Made by a program: the position numbers and the translations under genes. Shown here one piece after another: positions 37,254 through 44,217 of a stretch of 64,000 nt of DNA (position 1 is its first letter; each line of letters opens with the position of its first letter). The notes under the pieces were generated by a model, which was not told the DNA's origin, ran no database searches, and worked only from the letters and a program-made list of their open reading frames with translations. This stretch comes from Candidatus Methylopumilus universalis (lineage in GTDB: Bacteria > Pseudomonadota > Gammaproteobacteria > Burkholderiales > Methylophilaceae): contig NZ_CP040968.1 of assembly GCF_006365315.1 (NCBI RefSeq), positions 124,001-188,000 of the forward strand, in the 5' to 3' direction.

Positions 37254-37954
37254 AAATTTTAACTAAATTATTTTTAATATTCGTTATTGTATTTTCTAAT
37301 GTTGCATTTGCGAATGAGCATGTAACTTTAGATAAAGCGCCCATCGATTTAAATGATCAAGCCTCTCTTCAAAGAGGCGCTAAAACATTCATTAATTATT
37401 GTTTAAATTGCCATAGTGCAAACTATATGAGATACAACCGCTTAAAAGATATTGGTTTATCTGATAATTTAATTAAAGAGAATCTACTTTTCACAGCAGA
37501 AAAAGTTGGTGAGCCAATGAAAATTGCGATGACCAAAAAAGATGCTAAGGCATGGTTTGGAGTGGCTCCTCCCGATCTTTCTGTTGAAGTAAGGGCAAGA
37601 GGTGCGGATTGGATTTATAGTTATCTAAGAGGATATTATCGTGACTCATCTTCGCCTACCGGATGGAACAACACTATTTTTGAAAAAACGGCGATGCCTC
37701 ACATTTTGTGGAAGTTGCAAGGCGATCAAAAGCTAAACCCAGAGCACCAAACTCTAGAGATTGTTAAATCAGGTTCGCTTTCGGTGAAAGAATATGATGC
37801 GCTTGTAGGAGACCTTGTAAATTATCTTACTTTCATGTCAGAACCCTCAAAGCTAAAAAGACTCCATATGGGGTATTATGTTTTGTTATTCCTCGGCTTG
37901 TTATTAGTTTTAACAGTCAAACTCAAGAAAGAATTTTGGAAAGATATTAAATAA
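37250..37954 (+). CDS. petC: Cytochrome c1 PetC
   Basis: 234-residue haem subunit of bc1 with a signal peptide (about 1-21), one CxxCH site at residues 51-55 (CLNCH), a Met ligand region TAMPHILW, and a C-terminal membrane anchor (YYVLLFLGLLLVLTV). It passes electrons from Rieske to soluble cytochromes such as cytochrome c4. Haem attachment here should depend on CcsAB. The ATGA overlaps the petB stop. Confidence 0.96.
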   Translation: MKILTKLFLIFVIVFSNVAFANEHVTLDKAPIDLNDQASLQRGAKTFINYCLNCHSANYMRYNRLKDIGLSDNLIKENLLFTAEKVGEPMKIAMTKKDAKAWFGVAPPDLSVEVRARGADWIYSYLRGYYRDSSSPTGWNNTIFEKTAMPHILWKLQGDQKLNPEHQTLEIVKSGSLSVKEYDALVGDLVNYLTFMSEPSKLKRLHMGYYVLLFLGLLLVLTVKLKKEFWKDIK

Positions 37955-37956
37955 TT

Positions 37957-38556
37957 ATGATGAAATTATATTCAGGCTCAATCGATCCTTTTAGCCATCG
38001 CTGTAGAATCGTTCTATTTGAAAAAGGTATGGACTTTGAAGTTGTTGATGTTGACTTAGCAAATAAACCGGAAGACCTCGCTATTCTAAGTCCTCATAAT
38101 TCTGTTCCTGTCTTAGTAGAAAGAGATCTTGTATTAACAGACGCTAATATTATTAACGAATATATTGATGAGCGCTTTCCTCACCCTCAGCTTATGCCAG
38201 CTGATCCAGTGATGAGAGCTAGAGCACGTTTATTTTTAAGTGATTTTGAGAAGCAATTATTTGTGCATATTCCCGCTTTAGAATCCTCTGATGAAACTGC
38301 TAAAGAGATTGCAAAAAAACATGTGCGTGATAATTTACTTTTAATTGTTCCCATTTTTTCTAAACAACAACATTTATTGAGTGACGAATTTTCGATGTTA
38401 GATGTTGCGATTGCTCCTTTATTATGGCGATTGGGCCATTATGGTATTGAGCTTCCAAATCAAGCAGCACCATTACTCAAGTACGCAGAGAAATTATTCT
38501 CAAGACCACTTTATGCTGATGCAATGACACCTTCAGAAAAAGCGATGAGAAAATAA
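37957..38556 (+). CDS. sspA: Stringent starvation protein A SspA
   Basis: 199-residue GST-fold protein that binds RNA polymerase and helps in stationary-phase and stress expression. It has the thioredoxin-like start SGSIDPFSHRCRIVLFEKGM, the NSVPVLVERD cis-Pro motif and an all-helical C-terminal domain. The active-site Cys of true GSTs is replaced, as usual for SspA. It starts 2 nt after petC and precedes sspB, a standard betaproteobacterial order. Confidence 0.93.
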   Translation: MMKLYSGSIDPFSHRCRIVLFEKGMDFEVVDVDLANKPEDLAILSPHNSVPVLVERDLVLTDANIINEYIDERFPHPQLMPADPVMRARARLFLSDFEKQLFVHIPALESSDETAKEIAKKHVRDNLLLIVPIFSKQQHLLSDEFSMLDVAIAPLLWRLGHYGIELPNQAAPLLKYAEKLFSRPLYADAMTPSEKAMRK

Positions 38557-38566
38557 TTTAGCATTA

Positions 38567-38953
38567 ATGGCAAAATCAGCTTCAACCAAACCTTATCTTG
38601 TAAGAGCAATTTATGAATGGTGTGTTGCTGAACAACACACACCTTATTTGCTTGTAAAGATAGACCAAAATACCTTAGCCCCCAGAGCTTTTATTAAAGA
38701 TGGAAAAATTCTTCTTAATTTAAGTCCTGGTTCTATTAAAGATTTGCTTATGGGAGATGAAGCAATTACCTTTACAGCAAGATTTAATGGCGCACCTGAA
38801 AATTTATACCTCCCTATTTCTGCTGTTGAAGGGATTTACGCTAAAGAAAATGGTGAAGGATTGTTCTTTGAAGCGAAAGAAGATCAAGAATTAGGTACAG
38901 CTGAAACAAAAAAATCACCCAATAAACCTAAATTAACTCTAGTTAAGAGCTAA
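38567..38953 (+). CDS. sspB: ClpXP protease specificity-enhancing factor SspB
   Basis: 128-residue adaptor that delivers ssrA-tagged proteins to ClpXP. It begins KPYLVRAIYEWC and has INLSPGSIKDL-like and SAVEGIYAKENGEG segments of the SspB core fold. The C-terminus ends NKPKLTLVKS, a good match to the ClpX-binding tail of the family. The linker is shorter than in E. coli. Confidence 0.93.
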   Translation: MAKSASTKPYLVRAIYEWCVAEQHTPYLLVKIDQNTLAPRAFIKDGKILLNLSPGSIKDLLMGDEAITFTARFNGAPENLYLPISAVEGIYAKENGEGLFFEAKEDQELGTAETKKSPNKPKLTLVKS

Positions 38954-38981
38954 AAAACTAGTTCAAATTTAAATAAATTGG

Positions 38982-38987
38982 TATAGT
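38982..38987 (+). promoter_or_regulatory. Possible -10 box of the tRNA-tuf operon
   Basis: TATAGT is followed by a GC-rich AGCGCCTCC, as in stringently controlled tRNA promoters, 16 nt before the first tRNA. The -35 region is weak (TAGTTC at 17 bp), so this is tentative. Confidence 0.42.
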
Positions 38988-39003
38988 AGCGCCTCCTGAT
39001 AAC

Positions 39004-39079
39004 GCCGGATTAGCTCAGTTGGTAGAGCAGCGCACTTGTAATGCGAAGGTCGTCAGTTCGATTCCGACATCCGGCACCA
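39004..39079 (+). tRNA. tRNA-Thr (anticodon TGT)
   Basis: Full cloverleaf: acceptor GCCGGAT pairs with ATCCGGC, followed by A and an encoded CCA. Loop CTTGTAA gives anticodon TGT, reading ACA. It leads the Thr-Tyr-Gly-Thr-tuf series seen also in E. coli (thrU-tyrU-glyT-thrT-tufB). Confidence 0.95.
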
Positions 39080-39165
39080 TCTTAGTTCGTATTTATTTCT
39101 TATCTATAAGTCCCTCATTAGTTTGACAAAAATCAAAAAAACCAACATAATTTAGGGTTCGGTTT

Positions 39166-39250
39166 GGAGGGGTGGCCGAGTGGTTAAAGGCGACGGACTG
39201 TAAATCCGTTCTCTCTGAGTACGAAGGTTCGAATCCTTCCCCCTCCACCA
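39166..39250 (+). tRNA. tRNA-Tyr (anticodon GTA)
   Basis: Class II tRNA with long variable arm. Acceptor GGAGGGG pairs with CCCCTCC; discriminator A and CCA are encoded. The anticodon loop CTGTAAA holds GTA, reading TAC/TAT. A protein-like frame on the other strand is only its complement. Confidence 0.95.
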
Positions 39251-39299
39251 TGAGTAATATGCTCTTTTGAGGTGACGTGGAGATTAGATCCATGGGTGT

Positions 39300-39375
39300 G
39301 CGGGTGTAGCTCAGCTGGTAGAGCATTAGTTTTCCAAACTAAATGTCGCGAGTTCGAACCTCGTCGCCCGCTCCA
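39300..39375 (+). tRNA. tRNA-Gly (anticodon TCC)
   Basis: Acceptor GCGGGTG pairs with CGCCCGC including one G-T pair; discriminator T and CCA are encoded. Stem TTAGT/ACTAA holds loop TTTCCAA with anticodon TCC, reading GGA. Confidence 0.95.
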
Positions 39376-39397
39376 GATATATTGAGAATTTGGACAC

Positions 39398-39472
<75 letters not shown>

Positions 39473-39515
39473 GTAGATATTTTTGAAGAATGTAATTAAT
39501 TAAGGATATAACATT

Positions 39516-40706
39516 ATGGCAAAAGGCAAATTTGAACGTACCAAACCCCATGTGAACGTTGGCACAATTGGTCACGTTGACCATGGTAAGACAACACTTA
39601 CAGCGGCAATCACAACGATTCTTGCTAAGAAATTTGGCGGAGAAGCTAAGGCTTACGATCAAATTGATGCGGCGCCAGAAGAAAAAGCACGTGGTATTAC
39701 AATTAATACAGCCCACGTAGAATACGAAACAGCGAATCGCCATTATGCGCACGTTGACTGCCCAGGCCATGCTGACTATGTTAAAAATATGATTACAGGT
39801 GCAGCGCAGATGGACGGCGCAATCCTTGTATGTTCAGCAGCTGACGGCCCAATGCCTCAAACTCGTGAACATATCCTTTTAGCTCGCCAAGTAGGCGTGC
39901 CTTACATTGTGGTCTTCTTAAATAAAGCAGACATGGTGGATGACAAAGAATTATTAGAGCTCGTTGAAATGGAAGTACGTGACCTTTTAACGAAATATGA
40001 CTTCCCAGGCGACAAAACGCCAATCGTGATAGGTTCTGCAAAATTAGCACTCGAAGGTGACCAATCTGAAATTGGTGAGCCATCAATCTTTAAATTAGCT
40101 GAAGCACTTGATTCTTATATACCAATGCCAGAACGTGCAATCGACGGTGCATTCTTAATGCCAGTTGAAGATGTGTTCTCAATCTCAGGTCGCGGTACTG
40201 TAGTAACGGGTCGTGTTGAGCGCGGTATTGTTAAAGTGGGCGATGAAATTGAAATCGTAGGTATCAAACCTACACTTAAAACAACATGTACAGGCGTTGA
40301 AATGTTCCGTAAGTTACTTGACCAAGGTCAAGCAGGCGACAACGTAGGTGTGTTGTTACGTGGTACAAAACGTGAAGAAGTTGAACGTGGTCAAGTATTA
40401 GCTAAAGCAGGTTCAATCACACCACATACAAAATTCGCTGCAGAGATCTATGTGCTTGGTAAAGATGAAGGTGGTCGTCATACACCATTCTTCAATGGTT
40501 ACCGCCCACAGTTCTACTTCAGAACAACAGACGTAACAGGCGCTGTTGATTTACCAGCAGGCACAGAAATGGTGATGCCAGGTGACAACGTGTCAATCAC
40601 AGTAACACTCATTGCACCAATCGCGATGGAAGAAGGTTTACGTTTTGCGATTCGTGAAGGTGGCCGCACAGTAGGCGCTGGTGTTGTTGCTAAGGTGATT
40701 GAATAG
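39516..40706 (+). CDS. tufB: Elongation factor Tu (copy 1, tRNA-linked)
   Basis: 396-residue GTPase that brings aminoacyl-tRNA to the ribosome. G1 is GHVDHGKT, G3 DCPGHAD, G4 NKAD. Domain 2 has the normal GRVERG with Glu235, and domain 3 carries the kirromycin/tRNA interface. By eye it matches the second copy at 55790 except for one base. It is preceded by TTAAGGATATAACATT, also shared with copy 2. The tRNA-tuf-tRNA-Trp-secE-nusG order is typical for Betaproteobacteria. Confidence 0.98.
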   Translation: MAKGKFERTKPHVNVGTIGHVDHGKTTLTAAITTILAKKFGGEAKAYDQIDAAPEEKARGITINTAHVEYETANRHYAHVDCPGHADYVKNMITGAAQMDGAILVCSAADGPMPQTREHILLARQVGVPYIVVFLNKADMVDDKELLELVEMEVRDLLTKYDFPGDKTPIVIGSAKLALEGDQSEIGEPSIFKLAEALDSYIPMPERAIDGAFLMPVEDVFSISGRGTVVTGRVERGIVKVGDEIEIVGIKPTLKTTCTGVEMFRKLLDQGQAGDNVGVLLRGTKREEVERGQVLAKAGSITPHTKFAAEIYVLGKDEGGRHTPFFNGYRPQFYFRTTDVTGAVDLPAGTEMVMPGDNVSITVTLIAPIAMEEGLRFAIREGGRTVGAGVVAKVIE

Positions 40707-40729
40707 TTTTAAAGATAAATTTTATATTT

Positions 40730-40805
40730 AGGCCAGTAGCTCAATTGGTAGAGTATCGGTCTCCAAAACCGAGGGTTGGGGGTTCGAGACCCTCCTGGCC
40801 TGCCA
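40730..40805 (+). tRNA. tRNA-Trp (anticodon CCA)
   Basis: Acceptor AGGCCAG pairs with CTGGCCT, discriminator G and encoded CCA follow. Anticodon loop CTCCAAA gives CCA, reading TGG. It lies between tuf and secE, with 19 nt to the secE start. Confidence 0.95.
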
Positions 40806-40824
40806 TTAAAAGAAAGAAGTATTA

Positions 40825-41169
40825 ATGACTGATAAGTTAAAAATTGTTTTTTCATTCTTACTTTTTGTAGCGGGAATAGTTGGGTTTTATCTATTAAGTG
40901 ATCAAGCTTTAGTGCTAAGAATATTAGCAATTCTTGCCGGACTTGGATTTGCAGGGATAGTTTTTTGGAAAACAGCACTTGGTCAAAAGACATTTGGATT
41001 TATTAACGAATCCATTGTTGAAGCTAAAAGAGTTGTTTGGCCAACAAGAAAAGAAACAATACAAATGACAATTACTGTATTTATTCTAGTTGCTGTGATG
41101 GCAGTTTTCTTGGCATTGGTAGATATAAGTTTTTCATACATGATTAATTGGTTATTGGGACGGGGTTAG
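40825..41169 (+). CDS. secE: Preprotein translocase subunit SecE
   Basis: 114-residue SecE with three membrane segments, as in E. coli: two N-terminal helices (about 8-27 and 34-50) and the essential conserved C-terminal part ([20 protein letters not shown], then a membrane helix). It clamps SecY in the SecYEG channel. nusG starts 2 nt after its stop. AGAAAGAAG lies before the ATG. Confidence 0.95.
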   Translation: MTDKLKIVFSFLLFVAGIVGFYLLSDQALVLRILAILAGLGFAGIVFWKTALGQKTFGFINESIVEAKRVVWPTRKETIQMTITVFILVAVMAVFLALVDISFSYMINWLLGRG

Positions 41170-41171
41170 TA

Positions 41172-41708
41172 ATGACGATGCGCTGGTATGCTGTCCAAGC
41201 TTTTTCTGGATATGAAAAGTTAGTTCAAAAAGGACTATCTGAAAGAATTGAGCGATCAAGTCTCCAGAGTTTTTTTGGTGATATTTTAGTGCCTGTAGAA
41301 GAGGTTATTGAAATGAAGGCTGGCCAAAAAACATTAAGCGAAAGAAAACTATATCCAGGCTACGTTCTTGTGCAAATGGAAATGAATGACGAGAGCTGGC
41401 ATTTAGTTAAAAGTACACCAAAGGTCACTGCTTTCATTGGTGGTAGTGCACTAAAACCAACACCGATTAAAGATAAAGAAGTAGAGATTATTTTACAGCG
41501 TATGGATGAGAGCAAAACCAATCCAACGCAAAAACTAACCTTTGAAAAAGGTGAATCAATTCGAGTTATTGATGGACCGTTTAAAGAGTTCTCAGGAACG
41601 ATTGAAGATATCAATTACGAAAAAAGCAAACTTAAAGTATCTGTGGTTATTTTTGGTAGAGCAACACCAGTTGAGCTTGAGTTTGGCCAAGTAGAAAAAG
41701 AAGTTTAG
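41172..41708 (+). CDS. nusG: Transcription termination/antitermination factor NusG
   Basis: 178-residue NusG with NGN domain ([32 protein letters not shown]) and C-terminal KOW domain ([24 protein letters not shown]). It binds the RNA polymerase clamp and links to Rho or S10. I chose the ATG at 41172, not an upstream in-frame GTG-region start at 41148 inside secE, because it gives the usual MxMRWY beginning. Confidence 0.96.
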   Translation: MTMRWYAVQAFSGYEKLVQKGLSERIERSSLQSFFGDILVPVEEVIEMKAGQKTLSERKLYPGYVLVQMEMNDESWHLVKSTPKVTAFIGGSALKPTPIKDKEVEIILQRMDESKTNPTQKLTFEKGESIRVIDGPFKEFSGTIEDINYEKSKLKVSVVIFGRATPVELEFGQVEKEV

Positions 41709-41779
41709 TAGTAAAGCAGTAAAAATTAACTAGGGAGCTTTTTTAAATAAAGCGTTTGCACCTAATTTAGGAGAATGAA

Positions 41780-42211
41780 ATGGCAAAGAAAATCGTTGGC
41801 TATATAAAGCTACAAATCCCAGCCGGCAAAGCAAATCCAAGTCCACCTGTAGGACCTGCGCTAGGCCAAAGAGGCTTAAATATTATGGAGTTTTGTAAGG
41901 CATTTAATGCCGCTACACAAACTGTTGAACCCGGACTACCTATTCCCGTTGTGATTACCGCTTTCGCAGACAAGAGTTTTACTTTTGTTATGAAAACGCC
42001 ACCTGCATCAATTCTAATTAAAAAAGCAGCAAAATTAGAAAAGGGTTCGCCAAGACCGCATACGGATAAAGTTGGAAAAATTACTAGAGCGCAAGCTGAA
42101 GAAATTGCCAAAACAAAAATGGCAGATCTTACAGCTTCTGATATGGATGCTGCAGTGCGAACAATCGCAGGCAGTGCTCGAAGCATGGGTATAGAAGTGG
42201 AGGGTGTATAA
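41780..42211 (+). CDS. rplK: 50S ribosomal protein L11
   Basis: 143-residue L11 that binds the GTPase-associated region of 23S rRNA and is needed for RelA sensing. It has [23 protein letters not shown] and the C-terminal [21 protein letters not shown]-type segment. AGGAGA is placed 5-9 nt before the ATG. The gap from nusG (71 nt) may hold a promoter, but no clear one is seen. Confidence 0.97.
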   Translation: MAKKIVGYIKLQIPAGKANPSPPVGPALGQRGLNIMEFCKAFNAATQTVEPGLPIPVVITAFADKSFTFVMKTPPASILIKKAAKLEKGSPRPHTDKVGKITRAQAEEIAKTKMADLTASDMDAAVRTIAGSARSMGIEVEGV

Positions 42212-42212
42212 A

Positions 42213-42902
42213 ATGCCATTAAATAAAAGAATTACAACATTAAGATCTAAAGTTGACCGTGATAAATCTTATCCCGCACAAGAAGGTCTTCAGCTTGTTA
42301 AAGAAACAGCAACAGCAAAATTTGATGAATCAGTGGATGCAGTGATTAATTTAGGTATTGACGCTAAAAAATCTGATCAACTTATTCGCGGTGCATTAGT
42401 GCTTCCAAATGGCACAGGCAAAACAACACGTGTTGCAGTGTTTGCCCAAGGTGCTGCAGCTGAAGCTGCAAAAGCAGCAGGGGCTGACATTGTAGGATTT
42501 GATGATCTCGCTGAAAAAATTAAAGGCGGCATGATGGATTTTGACGTTGTTATTGCAACGCCAGACGCGATGAAAGTTGTTGGTGCATTAGGTCAAGTAT
42601 TAGGACCAAGAGGTTTAATGCCAAATCCAAAAGTAGGAACGGTAACGCCAGATACAGCTGCAGCAGTTAAGAATGCAAAAGGTGGACAAGTTCAATATAG
42701 AACTGATAAAGGCGGTATTGTCCATTGCACTATTGGTCGTGCATCATTTTCTGTGGACCAATTAAAAGGTAATTTGGCAGCGTTAATTGATGCAATTAAC
42801 AAAGCTAAGCCACCCACAACTAAAGGTATTTTTGTAAAAAAATTATCGGTTTCTAGCACGATGGGTGCTGGTGTAAGAATCGATTCAACAAGTTTAGTGT
42901 AA
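42213..42902 (+). CDS. rplA: 50S ribosomal protein L1
   Basis: 229-residue L1 of the L1 stalk, which moves deacylated tRNA to the E site and represses the rplKA mRNA in E. coli. It has [32 protein letters not shown] and [15 protein letters not shown]. The ATG at 42213 is preferred to an in-frame GTG at 42204 overlapping rplK because it gives the normal N-terminus. It lies 1 nt after the rplK stop. Confidence 0.97.
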   Translation: MPLNKRITTLRSKVDRDKSYPAQEGLQLVKETATAKFDESVDAVINLGIDAKKSDQLIRGALVLPNGTGKTTRVAVFAQGAAAEAAKAAGADIVGFDDLAEKIKGGMMDFDVVIATPDAMKVVGALGQVLGPRGLMPNPKVGTVTPDTAAAVKNAKGGQVQYRTDKGGIVHCTIGRASFSVDQLKGNLAALIDAINKAKPPTTKGIFVKKLSVSSTMGAGVRIDSTSLV

Positions 42903-42916
42903 GGAATTAAAAAAAA

Positions 42917-43118
42917 GCGAAAGCTTTTTTAAAAAGAACTTTGGGTTCACTGATACGAAAATATCGGTGAAGCTTTCAAAGACCGTAGGTGCTAACAAGT
43001 CTAATTCTAGTGATCGTTTGCTAGAGCCTACGCAGATGGCGGTACCCCTAAGGGATAGCATCCTGATAAAGGTCGCCGTAATGTTGGTATTAAGTTTACT
43101 TAATGCTTAATTTAACGG
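42917..43118 (+). promoter_or_regulatory. L10 leader: autoregulatory mRNA structure for rplJL
   Basis: The 228-nt rplA-rplJ gap is highly structured. GAAAGCTT (42919-42926) pairs with AAGCTTTC (42970-42977) around an inner hairpin: 42946-42955 with 42962-42971, a 10-bp stem closed by CGAAAA. A further stem CGTAGG (42984-42989) with CCTACG (43027-43032) follows. This matches the known layout of the L10 leader, where L10-(L7/L12)4 binds and represses rplJL translation. Confidence 0.8.
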
Positions 43119-43130
43119 AAGGAGAAGACC

Positions 43131-43652
43131 TTGAGTCTTAATCTTGAACAAAAAAAGGCAGTGGTTGCTGAAGTTAATAAGCAAATCGCAGGCGCTCAAG
43201 CAGTTGTTTTAGCAGAAAACCGAGGTATTGGTGTTTCTGAGATGACAGCGCTAAGAGTTCAAGCCAGAAAATCAGGAGTTTATCTTCGCGTCTTAAAGAA
43301 CACTTTAGTTCGAAGAGCCGTAGATGGAACTGCATTCTCTGACTTAGCTAATGAAATGGTAGGTCCAATAGTGTATGGCATCTCAACTGATCCAGTTGCA
43401 GTTGCTAAAGTGCTAAATGATTTTGCCAAGTCAAACGATAAGTTTGTTATTAAATCAGGAGCAATGCCGAATAAGGTAATGAGCGCTTCAAATATTGAGG
43501 CATTAGCATCATTACCAAGTCGTGAAGAATTACTCGCAAAATTATTGGGAACAATGCAAGCACCAATTGCGAAGTTTGTTCGTACGCTTAATGAGGTACC
43601 AACAAAATTTGTACGTGGCTTAGCGGCAGTTCGCGATCAAAAACCTGCGTAA
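43131..43652 (+). CDS. rplJ: 50S ribosomal protein L10
   Basis: 173-residue L10, base of the L7/L12 stalk. [15 protein letters not shown] and the [12 protein letters not shown] core are typical. The start is TTG, placed 6 nt after a strong AAGGAG (43119-43124); the first ATG in frame lies at residue 37, so TTG is needed. A weak start with a strong binding site fits a gene whose translation is gated by its own leader. Confidence 0.95.
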   Translation: MSLNLEQKKAVVAEVNKQIAGAQAVVLAENRGIGVSEMTALRVQARKSGVYLRVLKNTLVRRAVDGTAFSDLANEMVGPIVYGISTDPVAVAKVLNDFAKSNDKFVIKSGAMPNKVMSASNIEALASLPSREELLAKLLGTMQAPIAKFVRTLNEVPTKFVRGLAAVRDQKPA

Positions 43653-43692
43653 CTTTAACGATTAATTTAAATTTTTTTATTAGGAGTATTAA

Positions 43693-44070
43693 ATGGCTAT
43701 CTCTAAAGCTGAAATTTTAGATGCAGTAAGTGCAATGACAGTTCTTGACTTGTCAGAGCTTATTAAAGATATGGAAGAAAAATTTGGCGTTTCAGCTGCT
43801 GCTGCTGTTGCAGCTGCACCTGCCGCTGCTGCTGCTGGCGGCGCTGCTGCTGCAGAACAAACTGAGTTTACTGTGATGTTAACTGCTTCAGGTGAGCAAA
43901 AAGTAAACGTTATTAAAGCTGTTCGTGAAATCACAGGTCTTGGCTTAAAAGAAGCTAAAGACTTAGTAGATGGCGCACCTAAGCCAATTAAAGAAGGTGT
44001 TGCAAAAGCCGCAGCTGAAGAAGCACTAGCTAAATTAAAAGAAGCTGGCGCTACAGCAGAGCTTAAGTAA
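43693..44070 (+). CDS. rplL: 50S ribosomal protein L7/L12
   Basis: 125-residue stalk protein that recruits GTPase factors. The N-terminal dimer domain is followed by an Ala-rich hinge (about residues 35-55, encoded by GCT/GCA/GCC repeats) and the C-terminal factor-binding domain with [20 protein letters not shown]. It lies 40 nt after rplJ with TAGGAG before the ATG. Confidence 0.97.
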   Translation: MAISKAEILDAVSAMTVLDLSELIKDMEEKFGVSAAAAVAAAPAAAAAGGAAAAEQTEFTVMLTASGEQKVNVIKAVREITGLGLKEAKDLVDGAPKPIKEGVAKAAAEEALAKLKEAGATAELK

Positions 44071-44081
44071 TGCTAATTAGC

Positions 44082-44116
44082 ATGGCTGACAGCTTGCTGT
44101 CAGCCATTGCTTTTTT
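44082..44116 (+). terminator. rplL-rpoB attenuator hairpin
   Basis: ATGGCTGACAGC and GCTGTCAGCCAT are perfect 12-bp arms (44082-44093, 44096-44107) followed after GC by TTTTTT. It sits 12 nt after the rplL stop, just where E. coli has a partial terminator that lowers rpoBC relative to rplJL. Full termination would silence rpoBC unless another promoter exists, so read-through is expected. Confidence 0.82.
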
Positions 44117-44151
44117 GTTTTAAATAATTTTTAGATTAAAACTTATAAAAA

Positions 44152-44198
44152 TTCATAAAACAATATTCTTCAATCTGAAAAGTTTATTGTTTTATGAA
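44152..44198 (+). repeat. 14-bp inverted repeat in the rpoB leader
   Basis: TTCATAAAACAATA (44152-44165) and TATTGTTTTATGAA (44185-44198) are perfect complements with a 19-nt loop. The structure ends 9 nt before the AGGAGA of rpoB. Possible uses are RNase III cleavage between the ribosomal and polymerase parts of the mRNA, or control of rpoB translation; neither is shown. Confidence 0.65.
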
Positions 44199-44217
44199 AA
44201 TTACACCAGGAGACGCA

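Noticed and set aside
39093-39326. Protein-like frame on the minus strand over tRNA-Tyr (77 codons)
   Set aside because: It is the complement of tRNA genes, a well-known source of false 'EGEGFEPSYSE' proteins in databases.
39793-40086. 97-codon minus-strand frame in tuf, repeated at 56067-56360
   Set aside because: Its conservation is explained by the tuf duplication; it has no own signals.
40709-40993. 94-codon minus-strand frame over tRNA-Trp and secE
   Set aside because: It ends in the tRNA complement (typical 'RPGGSRTPNPRFWR' false protein) and opposes a real gene.
41800-42219. 139-codon minus-strand frame opposite rplK
   Set aside because: It covers nearly the whole of rplK in antisense; explained by codon bias in the real gene, with no ribosome-binding site or family resemblance.
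43790-43860. GCT/GCA/GCC triplet-like repeat
   Set aside because: It encodes the Ala-rich hinge of L7/L12, normal for this protein, not a microsatellite of interest.
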